The position numbers were made by a program, and so were the translations under genes. 42,010 nucleotides of DNA from assembly GCF_000974985.2 (NCBI RefSeq), contig NZ_LAVA02000051.1, forward strand, positions 1 through 42,010, written 5' to 3'. Each line of letters opens with the position of its first letter. Position 1 is the first letter of the stretch. The notes under the pieces were generated by a model that had not been told where the DNA came from, did not search any database, and was given only the letters and a program-made list of their open reading frames with translations. This stretch comes from Streptomyces mangrovisoli. Its GTDB lineage: Bacteria; Actinomycetota; Actinomycetes; Streptomycetales; Streptomycetaceae. Positions 39,997 through 42,010 of this stretch are shown one piece after another.

Positions 39997-42010
39997 ATGT
40001 CTCACCTCCGCGCACCGGCCGCACGCGCAGACCGCCGCGAGGGCGGCCGGCACGGGCGGCCGGTCGTCCGCACCGCGCCCGCGCCGCCCGAGGCCCAGAT
40101 CCGGCCACAGCTGCTGCGTCTGGCCGTACTGCCCCCCACCGCGGTGGCCCTGAGCGCCTGCGCGGCCGTCCTGTTCACGGTCCGCTCCACCGGCGCGCGC
40201 CCCGGCCCCGCCCTGTGGATCGTGCTCGCCGGGGCGCTCTCGGTCGCCCTCGCGGGCATCGTGATCGCCGCCGTCGCCGCGGGCCGCGCGGCCGGCTCGG
40301 TCAGCGAGCGCATCGCCGCCCTGCGCCGCAGCACCGCGCGCGGCGAGGCGGACCTCAAGGCACTGGTCGAGGCGCTGCGCCGGGGCGAGGGCCCGCCCCA
40401 GCGCAAGCCGCGCGGCAAACCCCCGAAGGGCGCCGACGACTTCGAGCTGCTCGCGGCGGACCTGGCGCGCGCCCACGAGGGCGCCGTCGGAGCCGTCGTC
40501 AAGGCCGCGCAGCTCTCCAGCCAGACCGGCAGCGAGCAGAAGCTGGAGGTCTTCGTCAACCTCGCCCGGCGCCTGCAGTCCCTGGTGCACCGCGAGATCT
40601 CCACGCTCGACGAGCTGGAGAACCAGATCGAGGACCCCGAGCTGCTCAAGGGCCTCTTCCACGTCGACCACCTCGCCACCCGCATCCGCCGCCACGCGGA
40701 GAACCTCGCGGTGCTCGGCGGCGCGGTCTCCCGGCGCCAGTGGAGCAACCCGGTCTCCATGACCGAGGTGCTGCGCTCGGCCATCGCCGAGGTCGAGCAG
40801 TACTCCCGGGTCAAGCTCGTCCCGCCGATCGACGGGGAGCTGCGCGGGCACGCCGTCGCCGACGTGATCCACCTCCTCGCCGAACTCGTCGAGAACGCCA
40901 CCGTGTTCTCGGCCCCGCACACCCATGTGCTGCTCCGCGCCAACCTGGTCACCTCCGGGCTCGCCATCGAGGTCGAGGACCGCGGGCTCGGCCTGCCGGT
41001 CGGCGAGCAGGAGAAGATGAACACCCTGCTCACCGACCCGGACCAGGTCAACGTCGCCAGCCTGCTGGCCGACGGGCGCATCGGCCTGTTCGTGGTCTCG
41101 CAGCTCGCGCGGCGACACGGCATCCACGTACGCCTCCAGGGCAACATCTACGGCGGCGTCCAGGCCGTGCTCGTCGTCCCGCAGAGCCTGCTCGGCTCGG
41201 CGCCGGGCGCGGCCGCGCCGACGGCACGGACCGAGGGCCCGCAGCCGTCGCACGGGGACCCGCTGACGAGCACGGGCGCGATCGCCGCGGCCCCCCTGGG
41301 CGCCTTGCCGCCCGCGAACGGGACGGCGGTACGGGACGCCCTGACGTCCACGGGCGGTTTCACGGTCCCGGATCCGCTGACGTCCACCGGGGGGATCGCG
41401 GTCCCGGACCCGTTCACGTCCACCGGCGGCTTCGCGGTCCCGGATGCGATGACCTCCACCGGCGGGATCGCCGTACCCGATCCCCTCACCTCCACCGGCC
41501 GGATCGCCGTACCGGAGCCGTCGGCCTCGACCGGCGGGATCAGCCTGCCGCAGGCCCGCAACGGCAAGGAGCGTCCGGCGCCGTCCGGGCGGGCCTCCCG
41601 GCGGCAGGGGCGGACCGCGCACGGCGGCCCGCCGCTGCCCGTACGCGACTCCCGGGGGGAGCGGCCCAACCCCGCCGAGGCCGTCCCGGGCATCCGCCCC
41701 GGCGACCGCGGGGCCGTCGAGGAGCACACCGCGGCGCCGCCCACCCCGCGCACCGGCGCGGTGCGCGGCACCATCGGCAAACCGGGGCTGCCCCGGCGCC
41801 GGGCCCAGGAGCACATCGCGCCCCAGCTGCGCGGCGGCCCGGTCCCCCGGCCGGAATCCGATCAGCCGGCCGGGCACGACCCGGGCCTGATGGCGGCCTT
41901 CCAGCGCGGTATCACCCTCGCCGAGGCCCAGCAGAGCCTGGAGGCGGAGACCGAGGAGCCGCCCGGCTCCACCCCCGCCGCCCACCCGGACCCGCTCACC
42001 CCTCCCCACC
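39997..42010 (+). CDS. conservon-type sensor histidine-kinase-like ATPase (3' truncated)
   Basis: At least 671 residues remain open to the window edge. Residues about 40-100 hold two membrane segments (LAVLPPTAVALSACAAVLF and WIVLAGALSVALAGIVIAA). A dimerisation-like helix follows (HVDHLATRIRRHAENLAVLGG, shortened: HLATRIRRHAENLAVLGG). Then comes a GHKL ATPase domain with N-box LLAELVENATVFSAPH, G1 VEDRGLGLP and G2 GRIGLFVVSQLARRHG. It resembles CvnA sensor kinases, but with a short N-terminus and no nitrate-sensing domain. The tail has six contiguous 12-residue repeats (DPLTSTGGIAVP-like, residues 447-518). The ATG at 39997 follows CGAGGA. Downstream Cvn partners would lie outside the window. 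Confidence 0.88.
   Translation, partial: MSHLRAPAARADRREGGRHGRPVVRTAPAPPEAQIRPQLLRLAVLPPTAVALSACAAVLFTVRSTGARPGPALWIVLAGALSVALAGIVIAAVAAGRAAGSVSERIAALRRSTARGEADLKALVEALRRGEGPPQRKPRGKPPKGADDFELLAADLARAHEGAVGAVVKAAQLSSQTGSEQKLEVFVNLARRLQSLVHREISTLDELENQIEDPELLKGLFHVDHLATRIRRHAENLAVLGGAVSRRQWSNPVSMTEVLRSAIAEVEQYSRVKLVPPIDGELRGHAVADVIHLLAELVENATVFSAPHTHVLLRANLVTSGLAIEVEDRGLGLPVGEQEKMNTLLTDPDQVNVASLLADGRIGLFVVSQLARRHGIHVRLQGNIYGGVQAVLVVPQSLLGSAPGAAAPTARTEGPQPSHGDPLTSTGAIAAAPLGALPPANGTAVRDALTSTGGFTVPDPLTSTGGIAVPDPFTSTGGFAVPDAMTSTGGIAVPDPLTSTGRIAVPEPSASTGGISLPQARNGKERPAPSGRASRRQGRTAHGGPPLPVRDSRGERPNPAEAVPGIRPGDRGAVEEHTAAPPTPRTGAVRGTIGKPGLPRRRAQEHIAPQLRGGPVPRPESDQPAGHDPGLMAAFQRGITLAEAQQSLEAETEEPPGSTPAAHPDPLTPPH
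41335..41550 (+). repeat. six 36-bp coding tandem repeats in the sensor kinase
   Basis: Consecutive units encode DALTSTGGFTVP, DPLTSTGGIAVP, DPFTSTGGFAVP, DAMTSTGGIAVP, DPLTSTGRIAVP and EPSASTGGISLP. A separated unit DPLTSTGA starts at 41257. Thr/Ser content makes the tail a possible phosphorylation or partner-binding region. Confidence 0.85.

Noticed and set aside
39865..42009. 714-codon open frame on the minus strand opposite the sensor kinase
   Set aside because: It lacks recognisable motifs and is rich in Gly, Arg and Val as expected for antisense of GC-biased coding DNA. The plus strand encodes a clear GHKL ATPase.
1..42010. Mobile elements, CRISPR arrays, tRNA or rRNA genes
   Set aside because: No transposase or integrase motifs, no regularly spaced long repeats, and no cloverleaf or rRNA-like segments were seen on reading both strands.

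Overview
The window is chromosomal DNA of a Streptomyces-type actinomycete. It is very GC-rich with strong third-position GC bias, uses many GTG starts, and has tightly coupled operons with ATGA, GTGA and TGATG junctions. Gene content matches: a hopanoid cluster with squalene-hopene cyclase, a LysM/M23 hydrolase behind a c-di-AMP riboswitch, XRE-cupin and DUF6126 genes, and a conservon-type sensor ATPase. I see no tRNA, rRNA, CRISPR array, insertion sequence or prophage.

Layout. 1-45 may be the tail of a gene entering from the left. 203-8004 is housekeeping and regulatory: an ABC-F ATPase, a Tex RNA-binding protein (minus), a GlxA/AraC regulator coupled to a solo DJ-1/PfpI protein, an atypical crotonase (minus) and an anti-sigma-like ATPase. 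8008-10954 (minus) holds isopentenyl-diphosphate isomerase, a cation diffusion facilitator and GalE. 11245-18265 (plus) is an envelope-polymer-like locus: a large DUF5941 CDP-alcohol phosphotransferase, a nucleotidyltransferase, a glycerol-1-phosphate-dehydrogenase-like enzyme, a second CDP-alcohol phosphotransferase, a family 2 glycosyltransferase and a Wzm/Wzt-type ABC exporter. It is preceded by a PHO-box-like repeat and closed by a strong terminator.

18637-31598 (plus) is a complete hopanoid operon: hpnC, hpnD, a 46-residue DUF6380-like gene, hpnE, a polyprenyl diphosphate synthase, shc, hpnG, hpnH, ispG, dxs and an hpnO-like aminotransferase. Dxs and IspG supply MEP-pathway precursors, and Idi (8008-8601) would balance IPP and DMAPP. 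The prenyl synthase plus HpnCDE give squalene, Shc gives hopene, HpnH and HpnG add and trim the C5 side chain, and the aminotransferase would give aminobacteriohopanetriol.

31696-32592 carries an XRE-cupin regulator with twin palindromic operators and a 39-residue membrane protein. Then come a tyrosine phosphatase (minus), the riboswitch-controlled LysM/M23 hydrolase, an SGNH hydrolase, a TetR regulator and a Glu/Leu/Val dehydrogenase (both minus), a metallo-beta-lactamase-fold protein, and a sensor histidine-kinase-like ATPase cut by the right edge.

The best candidates for something undescribed are the 11245-18265 locus with its possible phosphate control, the iteron-like repeats near idi, the repeated promoter block and leader ORF ahead of hpnC, and a dispersed intergenic repeat captured inside the dxs reading frame. 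All functional calls come from reading motifs; no database search was run.
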